Part shown: piece by piece, positions 1-5,216 of the stretch | Position numbering within the stretch: position 1 is the first letter of the stretch | Layout: the number at the start of each line of letters is the position of its first letter | Assembly (NCBI GenBank): GCA_934661735.1 | Contig: CAKUJN010000089.1 | Location: 1-7,657, forward strand | DNA: 7,657 nucleotides | Direction: 5' to 3' | Origin: an uncultured Oscillospiraceae bacterium | GTDB lineage: Bacteria; Bacillota; Clostridia; Oscillospirales; Oscillospiraceae | The notes under the pieces: model-generated | Database searches by the model: none | Told to the model about the DNA's origin: nothing | The model's input: only the letters and a program-made list of their open reading frames with translations | Position numbers and translations under genes: made by a program

Positions 1-59
1 AATCGAACCCATGTTACCGCCGTGAAAGGGCGGTGTCTTAACCGCTTGACCAACGGGCC
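1..59 (-). tRNA. tRNA-Glu (anticodon UUC), 3' end cut off by window edge
   Basis: Read on the minus strand, the sequence begins GGCCCGTTGG and continues through a D-arm, a 5-bp anticodon stem with loop CTTTCAC (anticodon TTC at 26-24), and the GGGTTCGATT T-loop region at the window edge. This is the standard bacterial tRNA-Glu that decodes GAA/GAG. In this organism group it may also feed glutamyl-tRNA into tetrapyrrole synthesis and Gln-tRNA amidotransfer (family knowledge, not visible here). The last 13-16 bases, including the 3' acceptor strand, lie outside the window. It directly follows tRNA-Met with no spacer and should be cut from the same transcript. Confidence 0.95.
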
Positions 60-135
60 TGGTAGCGGCAATCTGACTCGAACAGATGACACTCCGGGTA
101 TGAACCGAATGCTCTACCAACTGAGCTATACCGCC
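60..135 (-). tRNA. tRNA-Met (anticodon CAU), CCA encoded
   Basis: On the minus strand this is a complete 76-nt cloverleaf. It has acceptor GGCGGTA pairing with TGCCGCT (a G-U at pair 1-72), D-arm GCTCAGTTGGTAGAGC, anticodon stem TTCGG/CCGGA with CAT at 102-100, T-arm ATCTG/CAGAT, discriminator A and encoded CCA (62-60). The paired first base and D-arm argue against initiator tRNA-fMet, which normally has a C-A mismatch at 1-72. A CAU tRNA could also be the lysidine-modified tRNA-Ile2; elongator Met is the better guess but sequence alone does not settle it. A37 is present, the base that carries t6A in ANN-decoding tRNAs. It is the first gene of the tRNA unit read leftward, ahead of tRNA-Glu. 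Confidence 0.92.
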
Positions 136-168
136 ATTTGCGTTGGCGTTGCGCCTCACAGCAAAAAG

Positions 169-197
169 ATTATATAGTAAAAAATACTTTTTGTCAA
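169..197 (-). promoter_or_regulatory. Consensus sigma-A promoter for the tRNA-Met/tRNA-Glu unit
   Basis: Minus-strand -35 TTGACA (197-192), 17-nt spacer, -10 TATAAT (174-169): both hexamers match consensus exactly with ideal spacing. Transcription should start near 162, about 27 nt before tRNA-Met. The promoter sits only 8 nt past the mtaB stop codon, so the tRNAs have their own strong start although mtaB points the same way. A/T-rich flanks fit a stable-RNA promoter. Confidence 0.9.
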
Positions 198-205
198 CAG
201 TATTT

Positions 206-1552
206 TTACTTTTTTCCAGCTGAAATTCCGTTCTCTGCTTCAATACCCGCTGCGTCCGCCAGCGTTCCCAGCACACCGCCGGCCGTCAGGCCGCAGATGC
301 GCACCTGCCGCACCTGATTGTGAAGCGATACGTCCGAACTGCGGACGCAGACCTTTGTATAGTCTGGCGCGTGGCCGGTAAAATATTCGCCCTCCGGCTG
401 CTCGAACAGGACGGACTGTACGCTGCCGATCAGCGACTCATGCGCCGCGCGTTCCAGCTCGGCCGCCGCCTGCGCCGCGCGGGCGGCGCGCTCATCTTTG
501 ACGGCGTTCTGAATCTGCTCGGGCATGGCGGCTGCGGGCGTGCCGGTCCGGCGCGAGTAGGGGAAAATATGTACCTTCGCAAGGCGGCATTTGCGGATGA
601 AGTCGAGCGACTGGCAGAATTCCTCCTCGGTTTCGGCGGGAAATCCCACGATCAGGTCGGTCGTTACTGCGCAGTGCGGGAACCAGCGGCGCAGGAGACT
701 GACGCTTTCGAAATAGCGCGCCGTGTCATATTTGCGGTTCATGCGTTTGAGAACGGTGTCGCTTCCGCTTTGCAGGCTGAGGTGGAAGTGCGGGCAGAGA
801 TTCTGAAAGCCCGACAGCTCGCGGCAGAACGCTTCGTCGATTGTCCGCGGCTCCAGCGAGCCGAGGCGGATGCGCACCTCCGGCGCGGCGGCGCAGACCG
901 CCGCCAGAAGCTGCCGCAGGCAGCTGCCGTTTTTCCACTCCCAGCCCCAGGAGGAGATTTCAATGCCGTTGACGACGATTTCACGATAGCCCTCGGCGGC
1001 GAGGCGCTTTGTCTCTGCAACAGCCGCCTCCAGCGGCATGGAGCGCACGCGCCCGCGCGCATAGGGAATGATGCAGTAGCTGCAAAAATTGTTGCAGCCG
1101 TCCTCCACCTTCAAAAGCGCGCGCGTCCGCTCGGCAAGACCGCCTGCCGGAAGCAGCTCAAACTCGCGAGGCAGCGCCGCGGAGGCTACCTGCTCCCAGC
1201 GGGCGTGCTGCTTTTCCCGCGCCGCCTGCTCCATGTGCCGGATGAAGGCGGGGCGGCCGTCGGTGCCGATGAGCACGTCCACGCCGAGCGCGCGGATATC
1301 GTCCGGCGCAGTCTGGGCATAGCAGCCGCATACACCGATCACGGCGTCGGGATTCAGCCGCCGCACGCGCCGGATGGCGTTGCGCGATTTCTTGTCGGAG
1401 ACTGCCGTGACGGTGCAGGTGTTGATGATATAGCAGTCGCAGACGCTGTCAAAATCCCCCAGCGTGTGGCCGTCCTGCAGCAGCATCTGCTGCATGGCCT
1501 GCGTCTCGTATTGATTGACCTTACAGCCCAGTGTGTAGAATGCAAACCTCAT
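206..1552 (-). CDS. mtaB: MtaB, tRNA (t6A37) C2-methylthiotransferase (radical SAM)
   Basis: 448 residues, close to the usual MtaB length. It converts N6-threonylcarbamoyladenosine at position 37 of ANN-decoding tRNAs to the 2-methylthio form, using SAM and two 4Fe-4S clusters in the cytoplasm. The N-terminal UPF0004 domain opens with TLGCKVNQYET, which separates MtaB from MiaB and RimO; its cluster ligands should be C10, C46 and C77. The radical-SAM triad is C153-x3-C157-x2-C160 in CNNFCSYC, followed by IIPYARG. LSLQSGSD and the GFPAETEEEF stretch are further radical-SAM hallmarks. A TRAM-like RNA-binding domain fills roughly residues 375-435. ATG at 1552 is preceded by GGTGG (1566-1562), 9 nt away, a modest ribosome binding site. 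An extra Cys (C75) two residues before C77 is unusual. The gene ends just before the tRNA promoter, with no terminator seen between. Confidence 0.95.
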   Translation of the reverse strand: MRFAFYTLGCKVNQYETQAMQQMLLQDGHTLGDFDSVCDCYIINTCTVTAVSDKKSRNAIRRVRRLNPDAVIGVCGCYAQTAPDDIRALGVDVLIGTDGRPAFIRHMEQAAREKQHARWEQVASAALPREFELLPAGGLAERTRALLKVEDGCNNFCSYCIIPYARGRVRSMPLEAAVAETKRLAAEGYREIVVNGIEISSWGWEWKNGSCLRQLLAAVCAAAPEVRIRLGSLEPRTIDEAFCRELSGFQNLCPHFHLSLQSGSDTVLKRMNRKYDTARYFESVSLLRRWFPHCAVTTDLIVGFPAETEEEFCQSLDFIRKCRLAKVHIFPYSRRTGTPAAAMPEQIQNAVKDERAARAAQAAAELERAAHESLIGSVQSVLFEQPEGEYFTGHAPDYTKVCVRSSDVSLHNQVRQVRICGLTAGGVLGTLADAAGIEAENGISAGKK

Positions 1553-1601
1553 TATTCAAAACCACCAAAAAACATGATTTGACCAAAAAATGTTTAGCTT
1601 T

Positions 1602-1619
1602 TTTGTGAATAGTCACAAA
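1602..1619. promoter_or_regulatory. Inverted repeat TTTGTGA-N4-TCACAAA, possible operator
   Basis: Perfect 7-bp arms (1602-1608 and 1613-1619) separated by ATAG. The repeat overlaps the proposed -35 of the HPr-like gene's promoter. The half-site TGTGA resembles those of CRP/FNR-family regulators, but the 4-bp spacing differs from the CRP site (N6) and the sequence differs from the FNR site (TTGAT-N4-ATCAA). No regulator of that family is visible in the window, so the binding protein is unknown. Confidence 0.4.
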
Positions 1620-1638
1620 GTTCAATTTTGCCTATAAT
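1610..1638 (+). promoter_or_regulatory. Candidate sigma-A promoter for the HPr-like gene (and dacF)
   Basis: -35 TAGTCA (1610-1615, 4 of 6), 17-nt spacer, -10 TATAAT (1633-1638, perfect) followed by GAATATT. Transcription would start near 1645, about 92 nt before the GTG start at 1737. The -35 is embedded in the palindrome at 1602-1619, so a protein bound there would be expected to block the promoter. Confidence 0.55.
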
Positions 1639-1686
1639 GAATATTAGTTTTTGAATAGGTATCCGTTTCCGTACCCCAGCAGCATC

Positions 1687-1715
1687 ATTATATCCGACAT
1701 TGACTCGATTGTACA
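1687..1715 (-). promoter_or_regulatory. Candidate sigma-A promoter for mtaB
   Basis: Minus-strand -35 TGTACA (1715-1710, 4 of 6 matches), 17-nt spacer, -10 TATAAT (1692-1687, perfect). It would start transcription near 1680 and give mtaB a leader of about 130 nt. That leader runs through the opposing promoter at 1610-1638, so the two divergent transcripts would overlap at their 5' ends by about 35 nt. The -10 is convincing; the -35 is mediocre. Confidence 0.5.
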
Positions 1716-1736
1716 GCCATTTCAGGAGGATTTCGC

Positions 1737-1979
1737 GTGAGAGAATTTACTGTGATGTTCCGTTCGGTCCAAGAAATCAGCGATTTTGTCAGCCTGACCA
1801 ATCGCCAGTCCTTTGCGGTCCAGCTGCTGTATCACGGAATTGTTCTGGACGCAAATTCCATTCTCAGCATCAGCTGTCTGGGCCTGAACAAGCCGGTCGG
1901 CGTGCGGCTGCGCGACGACGCGCAGAGCGAGGCGTTCTGCGCCGCCATCCGGCCGTATCTCATTGACGAGCCTGCCTGA
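1737..1979 (+). CDS. HPr-like small protein lacking the phosphorylatable active-site His
   Basis: 80 residues, the size of HPr (85-90). It starts at GTG with a perfect AGGAGG (1724-1729) 7 nt upstream. The second half, DANSILSISCLGLNKPVGVRL, matches the HPr segment around regulatory Ser46 (pattern S-I-x-G/S-x-x-x-LG), so S41 sits at the HPr-kinase site. The first half, where HPr has GxHARPA with His15, reads SLTNRQSFAVQL: no His is at that place; the only His (H33) lies in the middle of the chain. It therefore cannot take phosphate from enzyme I in the usual way. Known relatives of this sort include Crh, which keeps Ser46 but not His15 and acts in catabolite control. The protein is cytosolic, with no signal peptide or membrane segment. 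It probably shares a transcript with dacF (74 nt between stop and start). The fold assignment is from pattern recognition; the function is unknown. Confidence 0.8.
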   Translation: MREFTVMFRSVQEISDFVSLTNRQSFAVQLLYHGIVLDANSILSISCLGLNKPVGVRLRDDAQSEAFCAAIRPYLIDEPA

Positions 1980-2003
1980 GCGCGCTTCAAATTGTGATAT
2001 CGA

Positions 2004-2053
2004 ACCCTTTCGTTTCATATGCTTGTACCAGATGAAACGGAGGGGTGTTTTTT
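2004..2053 (+). promoter_or_regulatory. Long hairpin plus T-run containing the dacF ribosome binding site (attenuator-like)
   Basis: Left arm 2004-2018 pairs with right arm 2032-2046 over 15 pairs: 13 Watson-Crick and two G-U, with no mismatch. The loop is 13 nt. The inner 8 bp are CGTTTCAT/ATGAAACG. The base of the stem is ACCC pairing with GGGT. The right arm contains the whole dacF Shine-Dalgarno GGAGGGG (2039-2045), and six T (2048-2053) follow directly, ending at the ATG. The element therefore looks both like an intrinsic terminator that stops before dacF and like a stem that hides its ribosome binding site. It may lower dacF expression relative to the HPr-like gene, or act as a switch. 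No competing antiterminator stem or known riboswitch core was recognised upstream. Confidence 0.7.
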
Positions 2054-3190
2054 ATGCAAAAACGACTGCTTTGCCTGCTTCTGGCGCTGGTGCTGCTGAC
2101 GGCGCCGGTCTGCGCCGCCGAGCTTGGAATTTCCGCGCCGTCGGCCATCCTGATGGAAAAAAGCACGGGCGAAATTCTGTACGAGCAGAACGCGCACGAA
2201 CGTCTGGCGCCGGCCAGCGTGACCAAGGTCATGACGCTGCTGCTGGTGATGGAGGCGCTGGAGGACGGGCGCATCGGCTGGGACGATACCATCACGGCCT
2301 CGGCGTCCGCGGCTGCGAAGGGTGGAAGCCAGATCTATCTGGAGGAAAACGAGCAGATGCCGCTGCGCGACATGCTCAAATCCGTGGTTGTATCCTCGGC
2401 AAACGACTGCGCCTGTGCGCTGGCCGAGCATATCGCGGGCAGCGAGACGGCGTTTGTCGGCATGATGAACGAACGCGCCGCGCAGCTTGGCATGACGGAC
2501 ACGCACTTTGTCAACTGCACGGGGCTGGACGACGGCGCGGACGCGGGCGAGCATCTGACGACGGCATATGACATCGCCCTGATGTCGCGGGAGCTTCTGC
2601 GGCACGAGGAAATCAAACAGTATACCACCATCTGGATGGACACAGTCCGCAACGGCACCTTCGGCCTGTCCAACACGAACAAGCTGGTGCGCTTTTACGA
2701 TGGTACGACGGGCCTGAAAACCGGCTTTACCTCCGGCGCGGGCTACTGCCTGTCCGCATCGGCCGAGCGCGGCGGGATGGAGCTGATTGCGGTCGTCATG
2801 CACTGCGACACCAGCCCGCACCGGTTTGAATCGGCGAAGGCGCTGCTCAACTACGGCTTTTCCAATTTCGCGCTGGTGCAGCCCGCGCCCGAGGAGGAGA
2901 TTCCGGCCGTGCCGGTCACGCTCGGGCGCGAGGAGGCAATTGTTCCGGTGCTGCGCGAGACGCAGCCGCTTCTGATCGACAAGGCGAAGGCCGCCTCGGT
3001 GCAGACAGAGGTCACAGTAGACGAAAGCGTCACCGCGCCGGTGGAAAAGGGCCAGCAGCTGGGGCTGCTGCGCGTGACGGCAGGGAATGAGACAATTGCC
3101 GAGCTGCCGCTGGTTGCGCCGGAGCGTGTGGAGGCGCTGACATGGTGGGACGTGATGGTGCGCATGCTGCGCGCGATGTGCATGGAGTAG
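2054..3190 (+). CDS. dacF: D-alanyl-D-alanine carboxypeptidase, DacF/PBP5 type (peptidase S11)
   Basis: 378 residues from ATG 2054. A GTG at 2045 is in frame but lies inside the Shine-Dalgarno GGAGGGG, while the ATG is 10 nt beyond GGAGG, so 2054 is chosen. It removes the terminal D-Ala from peptidoglycan pentapeptides outside the membrane. Residues 1-22 form a signal peptide with basic MQKR, a Leu-rich core and a cleavage site near VCA-A or CAA-E; this is not a good lipobox. The three penicillin-binding motifs are S55-V-T-K58 (nucleophile Ser), S115-A-N117 and K222-T-G224. A C-terminal PBP5-C-type beta domain covers about 265-355, and the tail LTWWDVMVRMLRAM looks like the amphipathic helix that anchors such enzymes to the membrane. 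The length matches the family. Its stop is 8 nt from the stop of the convergent acetyltransferase. dacF versus another S11 paralogue cannot be settled without a tree. Confidence 0.93.
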   Translation: MQKRLLCLLLALVLLTAPVCAAELGISAPSAILMEKSTGEILYEQNAHERLAPASVTKVMTLLLVMEALEDGRIGWDDTITASASAAAKGGSQIYLEENEQMPLRDMLKSVVVSSANDCACALAEHIAGSETAFVGMMNERAAQLGMTDTHFVNCTGLDDGADAGEHLTTAYDIALMSRELLRHEEIKQYTTIWMDTVRNGTFGLSNTNKLVRFYDGTTGLKTGFTSGAGYCLSASAERGGMELIAVVMHCDTSPHRFESAKALLNYGFSNFALVQPAPEEEIPAVPVTLGREEAIVPVLRETQPLLIDKAKAASVQTEVTVDESVTAPVEKGQQLGLLRVTAGNETIAELPLVAPERVEALTWWDVMVRMLRAMCME

Positions 3191-3198
3191 GGGCGAAC

Positions 3199-3789
3199 TC
3201 AGCGCGTCTGCGCGGAAAGCTCCGCCTCCAGCGCGCCGCGGATCTGCGGAAAATCGAGCACCGGCAGCGGTGCGCCGCCATGCTCGCCGAGGAATTTCTC
3301 CAGCCACGCGACGTTGTACCACCGTCCGAATTTATAGCCGCAGCTGTGAAATTCGCCGACCGGCGTGAAGCCGAGGCGGCAGTGGAAGTCAAAGCTGCCG
3401 CGCGTCAGATAGGGATCGCTGCCGTTCGGGCAGGTGACGCAGGCGTTGACGTTGAGAATATGCTGCATCGAAAGCGTATGCTCCAGCGCAGCGTACAGCT
3501 CCCGTCCGACGCCGCTGCGGCGCAGATCGCGGCGGACGTAGATCGAGCTTTCCACCGAGCGGGCATAGGCTGCGCGCTCATGAAAGCCGTGCGCGTAGGC
3601 ATAGCCGGCGATCTCTCCGCCGCGCAGCGCGACCAGATACGGGTATTTTTGCAGAATCTGCCGGATACGCTCACGGAATTCCGCAGGCGAGGGCACCTCG
3701 CACTCAAACGAGATGGCCGTTTCACGGACATAGGGCGCATAGATATCCAGAAGCGCCTGTGCGTCCGACACATCGGCGACGCGAATCAT
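3199..3789 (-). CDS. GNAT N-acetyltransferase, phosphinothricin/methionine-sulfoximine acetyltransferase-like
   Basis: 196 residues from the ATG at 3789 (MIRVADVSDA). The frame stays open up to 3951, but GGAG (3800-3797) lies 7 nt before this ATG, and family members begin IRxA; an ATG at 3795 is too close to that site. It should transfer acetyl from acetyl-CoA to a small amine in the cytoplasm. The N-terminal DIYAPYV..TAISFE, ESSIYV with candidate catalytic Glu80, and the acetyl-CoA loop R90-x-x-G93-x-G95 are typical of the Pat/Bar/YwnH/YncA group, as is the C-terminal GFTPVGEFHSCGYKFGRWYNVAWLEK. Members acetylate phosphinothricin, methionine sulfoximine or related amino acids; the true substrate here is unknown. 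It converges on dacF and is divergent from the exonuclease, with which it shares a mirror-image promoter region. Confidence 0.9.
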   Translation of the reverse strand: MIRVADVSDAQALLDIYAPYVRETAISFECEVPSPAEFRERIRQILQKYPYLVALRGGEIAGYAYAHGFHERAAYARSVESSIYVRRDLRRSGVGRELYAALEHTLSMQHILNVNACVTCPNGSDPYLTRGSFDFHCRLGFTPVGEFHSCGYKFGRWYNVAWLEKFLGEHGGAPLPVLDFPQIRGALEAELSAQTR

Positions 3790-3810
3790 GGGCATTCTCC
3801 ATTCTCTCAG

Positions 3811-3839
3811 GCCGCCCCGACGGGAGCGGCGCTGTTTTT
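3811..3839 (+). terminator. Candidate intrinsic terminator for plus-strand transcription, inside the GNAT leader
   Basis: GC-rich stem: GCCGC (3811-3815) pairs with GCGGC (3826-3830), extended inward by CC/GG beyond one C-A mismatch. It is followed by GCTG and five T (3835-3839). No terminator is seen right after dacF, so dacF transcripts may run antisense through the whole acetyltransferase gene before stopping here. On the minus strand the same stem would fold near the 5' end of the GNAT leader. The 4-nt offset before the T-run makes this a moderate candidate. Confidence 0.4.
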
Positions 3840-3843
3840 CCGC

Positions 3844-3872
3844 ATCATAGCACGCGGCGGCCGGAAATGCAA
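3844..3872 (-). promoter_or_regulatory. Candidate sigma-A promoter for the GNAT gene
   Basis: Minus-strand -35 TTGCAT (3872-3867), 17-nt spacer, -10 TATGAT (3849-3844, 5 of 6). The start would lie near 3837, about 48 nt before the ATG at 3789. The -35 is one arm of the inverted repeat AAATGCAA-N17-TTGCATTT. Confidence 0.6.
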
Positions 3873-3897
3873 TCACCGCGCTTTGCCGCTTGCATTT
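3865..3897. repeat. Inverted repeat AAATGCAA-N17-TTGCATTT joining two divergent -35 boxes
   Basis: Perfect 8-bp arms at 3865-3872 and 3890-3897 with a 17-nt centre. Each arm contains the TTGCAT -35 of the promoter that points away from it. A further TGCAA lies at 3921-3925, just after the plus-strand -10. The symmetry could be a shared operator for the GNAT and exonuclease genes, or simply two similar promoters back to back. Confidence 0.55.
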
Positions 3898-3918
3898 TTC
3901 ATCCGGCTCGGATACAAT
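3890..3918 (+). promoter_or_regulatory. Candidate sigma-A promoter for the exonuclease gene
   Basis: -35 TTGCAT (3890-3895), 17-nt spacer, -10 TACAAT (3913-3918, 5 of 6). Transcription would start near 3925, giving a leader of only about 14 nt that is nearly all Shine-Dalgarno. It mirrors the GNAT promoter at 3844-3872. Confidence 0.6.
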
Positions 3919-3938
3919 GATGCAAGAGGTGAGGGAAA

Positions 3939-4622
3939 ATGCTGGATTCACTGTTTGCGCGTTATGACCGCATTGTGGTGCTGGACACCGAGACGACGGG
4001 CATTGACTGTAAAAGGGATGAAATTATCGAGCTTGCGGCCGTGACCGTCACGCGCGAGGGTATCACGGACGAGATGGACGACCTGATCCGGCTGGACGGC
4101 GGCCGGCACATCCCGCCGATGATTGTCGGCCTGACCGGCATTACGGACGAAATGCTGCATGAAAGCGGCATTGCCCGCGCCGAGGCGGCGAAGCGCTTCG
4201 CGGCGCTGCTGCAATGGGACAGAACGCTTCTGGTGGCGTATAATGCGCAGTTTGATCTGTGCTTTCTGTATTATTTTCTGGCGGCGCACGGTCTGACGTC
4301 GTCGCTCCGCGGCGTGGAGATGATGGACGCGATGACTGTCTACAAGGACCGCCGCCCGTATCCGCACAAGCTGAAAAATGCCATCGAGACCTATGGCGTT
4401 CCGACGCAGAACACGCACCGCGCCGTGGACGACGCCAAAGCGACGTATGAGGTCCTGCTGGAGATGGAAAAGGAGGAGGACGATCTGCTCCGGTACATCA
4501 ACCTCTTCGGCTATAACGCGAAATACGGCGTTTCCGGTCCGCGCATTTCCTCGGTCCGCTACGCCCCGCAGGGCAGCGGCGCGCAGGGGAAGCTCTATAA
4601 CGCGGTTCCCGCGGGCGTATAA
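3939..4622 (+). CDS. DnaQ-like DEDDh 3'-5' exonuclease
   Basis: 227 residues from ATG 3939, with GAGGTGA (3926-3932) 6 nt upstream. It is a single-domain 3'-5' exonuclease of the PolC/DnaQ epsilon superfamily, expected to act in the cytosol on DNA or RNA 3' ends. All five catalytic residues are present: Exo I D16-T-E18 in VLDTETTG, Exo II D106 in YNAQFD, and Exo III H160 and D165 in HRAVDDAKAT. The DEDDh (His) type is clear. IPPMIVGLTGITDEM is a conserved block shared with the exonuclease domain of PolC. About 40 residues after the domain (LLRYINLFGYNAKYGVSG onward) form a short tail without a domain I can name. No polymerase or helicase domain is attached, so this is a stand-alone nuclease and not PolC itself. 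Whether it proofreads, repairs or trims RNA is unknown. It is monocistronic, with its own promoter and terminator. Confidence 0.92.
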   Translation: MLDSLFARYDRIVVLDTETTGIDCKRDEIIELAAVTVTREGITDEMDDLIRLDGGRHIPPMIVGLTGITDEMLHESGIARAEAAKRFAALLQWDRTLLVAYNAQFDLCFLYYFLAAHGLTSSLRGVEMMDAMTVYKDRRPYPHKLKNAIETYGVPTQNTHRAVDDAKATYEVLLEMEKEEDDLLRYINLFGYNAKYGVSGPRISSVRYAPQGSGAQGKLYNAVPAGV

Positions 4623-4694
4623 TCCGAGTGCAGCGGAAAACTGCCGGCGCTGCCCGCTGCCGGTTGGATTTCCGGTTTTCAGATATACCCGACA

Positions 4695-4730
4695 AAAAGG
4701 ACTCCCAGGTTACTCTGGGAGTCCTTTTCT
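4695..4730. terminator. Bidirectional intrinsic terminator between convergent genes
   Basis: Perfect 14-bp arms AAAAGGACTCCCAG (4695-4708) and CTGGGAGTCCTTTT (4715-4728) around a 6-nt loop. On plus the stem ends in TTTTCT; on minus it ends in TTTTT (4698-4694). It serves the exonuclease gene on the left and the metalloregulator on the right, whose stop codon lies only 10 nt beyond the right arm. Confidence 0.93.
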
Positions 4731-4737
4731 GTACGGG

Positions 4738-5124
4738 TTATTTTTCTTCGTCCGGATGCGGCGAGAAGCCTGCATGGCGGCAGATGGCCTCAAACGACGC
4801 GTCGCTCAGGTCATGCTCGATCTTGCACGCGTCCTCGCGCGCCGTCACGGGGTCGACGCCGAGGCGGATGAGAAACTCGCTCAGTCTGCGGTGCCGGTCG
4901 TACATCCGGCGGGCAATTTCCATGCCGCTTTCGGTCAGCGTGATCAGACCGTCGCGGTCCATTGTGATGTATCCGTTTTCGCGCAGCCGCTTGGTTGCAT
5001 AGCTGACGCTGGGTTTGGTGACGCCCAGGAGTTCGGCAATGTCAATCGAGCGGATAAAGCCATGCTGCTCCTGAAGCATCAGCATGGATTCCAGATAATC
5101 CTCAGAAGCTTTTAAGATTTTCAT
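4738..5124 (-). CDS. DtxR/MntR-family metal-dependent repressor
   Basis: 128 residues from ATG 5124 (MKILKASEDYLE). GGTGA (5137-5133) lies 8 nt upstream; a TTG at 5139 is in frame but poorly served. Residues 5-60 form the winged helix-turn-helix (IRSIDIAELLGVTKPSVSYATKRLRENGYI), and 70-120 the dimerisation and metal-binding helices. There is no C-terminal SH3-like FeoA domain, so this is the short MntR-like form. Aligned by eye to the family, the metal ligands are D9, E12, H78, C100, E103 and H104. The D9 pattern is MntR-like, while C100 in DACKIEH matches the Cys of iron-sensing DtxR/IdeR, where MntR has Glu. The gene is divergent from feoA-feoA-feoB, so its likely job is Fe(II)-dependent repression of that operon, though Mn(II) sensing is not excluded. 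The ligand alignment is mine, not computed. Confidence 0.92.
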   Translation of the reverse strand: MKILKASEDYLESMLMLQEQHGFIRSIDIAELLGVTKPSVSYATKRLRENGYITMDRDGLITLTESGMEIARRMYDRHRRLSEFLIRLGVDPVTAREDACKIEHDLSDASFEAICRHAGFSPHPDEEK

Positions 5125-5216
5125 GGGCAATTTCACCAACTTTCAAAGACCTTATTTTGTAGATTAACACATTCAAACCAAAAATGCAAGGACGAAAAAA
5201 AGTTCTGATAAAGGTC

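Noticed and set aside
320..1582. Long plus-strand open frame opposite mtaB (420 codons)
   Set aside because: It is the antisense shadow of mtaB in GC-rich DNA: Arg/Ala-rich, no recognisable domain, no ribosome binding site, while the minus-strand frame has complete MtaB motifs.
1992..2023. Separate promoter for dacF (TTGTGA with TCATAT/TATGCT)
   Set aside because: The possible -10 boxes match only 3-4 of 6 positions, or need a 20-nt spacer; readthrough from the HPr-like gene is simpler.
2045..2053. GTG at 2045 as the dacF start
   Set aside because: It lies inside the Shine-Dalgarno sequence itself; the ATG at 2054 has proper spacing and begins a clean signal peptide.
2073..2116. dacF signal peptide as a lipoprotein signal (Cys at residue 20)
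   Set aside because: The sequence before C20 (APV) does not fit a lipobox, and a type I cleavage site lies right after it.
2015..3322. Long minus-strand open frame opposite dacF (435 codons)
   Set aside because: Shadow of dacF; Arg/His/Gln-rich composition typical of an antisense frame, and it would overlap the end of the GNAT gene.
3790..3951. N-terminal extension of the GNAT protein (54 more codons in frame)
   Set aside because: The extension runs back over both divergent promoters, lacks a ribosome binding site at its start and has no family similarity; GGAG at 3800-3797 fits the ATG at 3789.
4630..4660. Inverted repeat GCAGCGG-N17-CCGCTGC after the exonuclease gene as a terminator
   Set aside because: No T-run follows, and the strong terminator at 4695-4730 explains termination; at most a minor 3' UTR stem.
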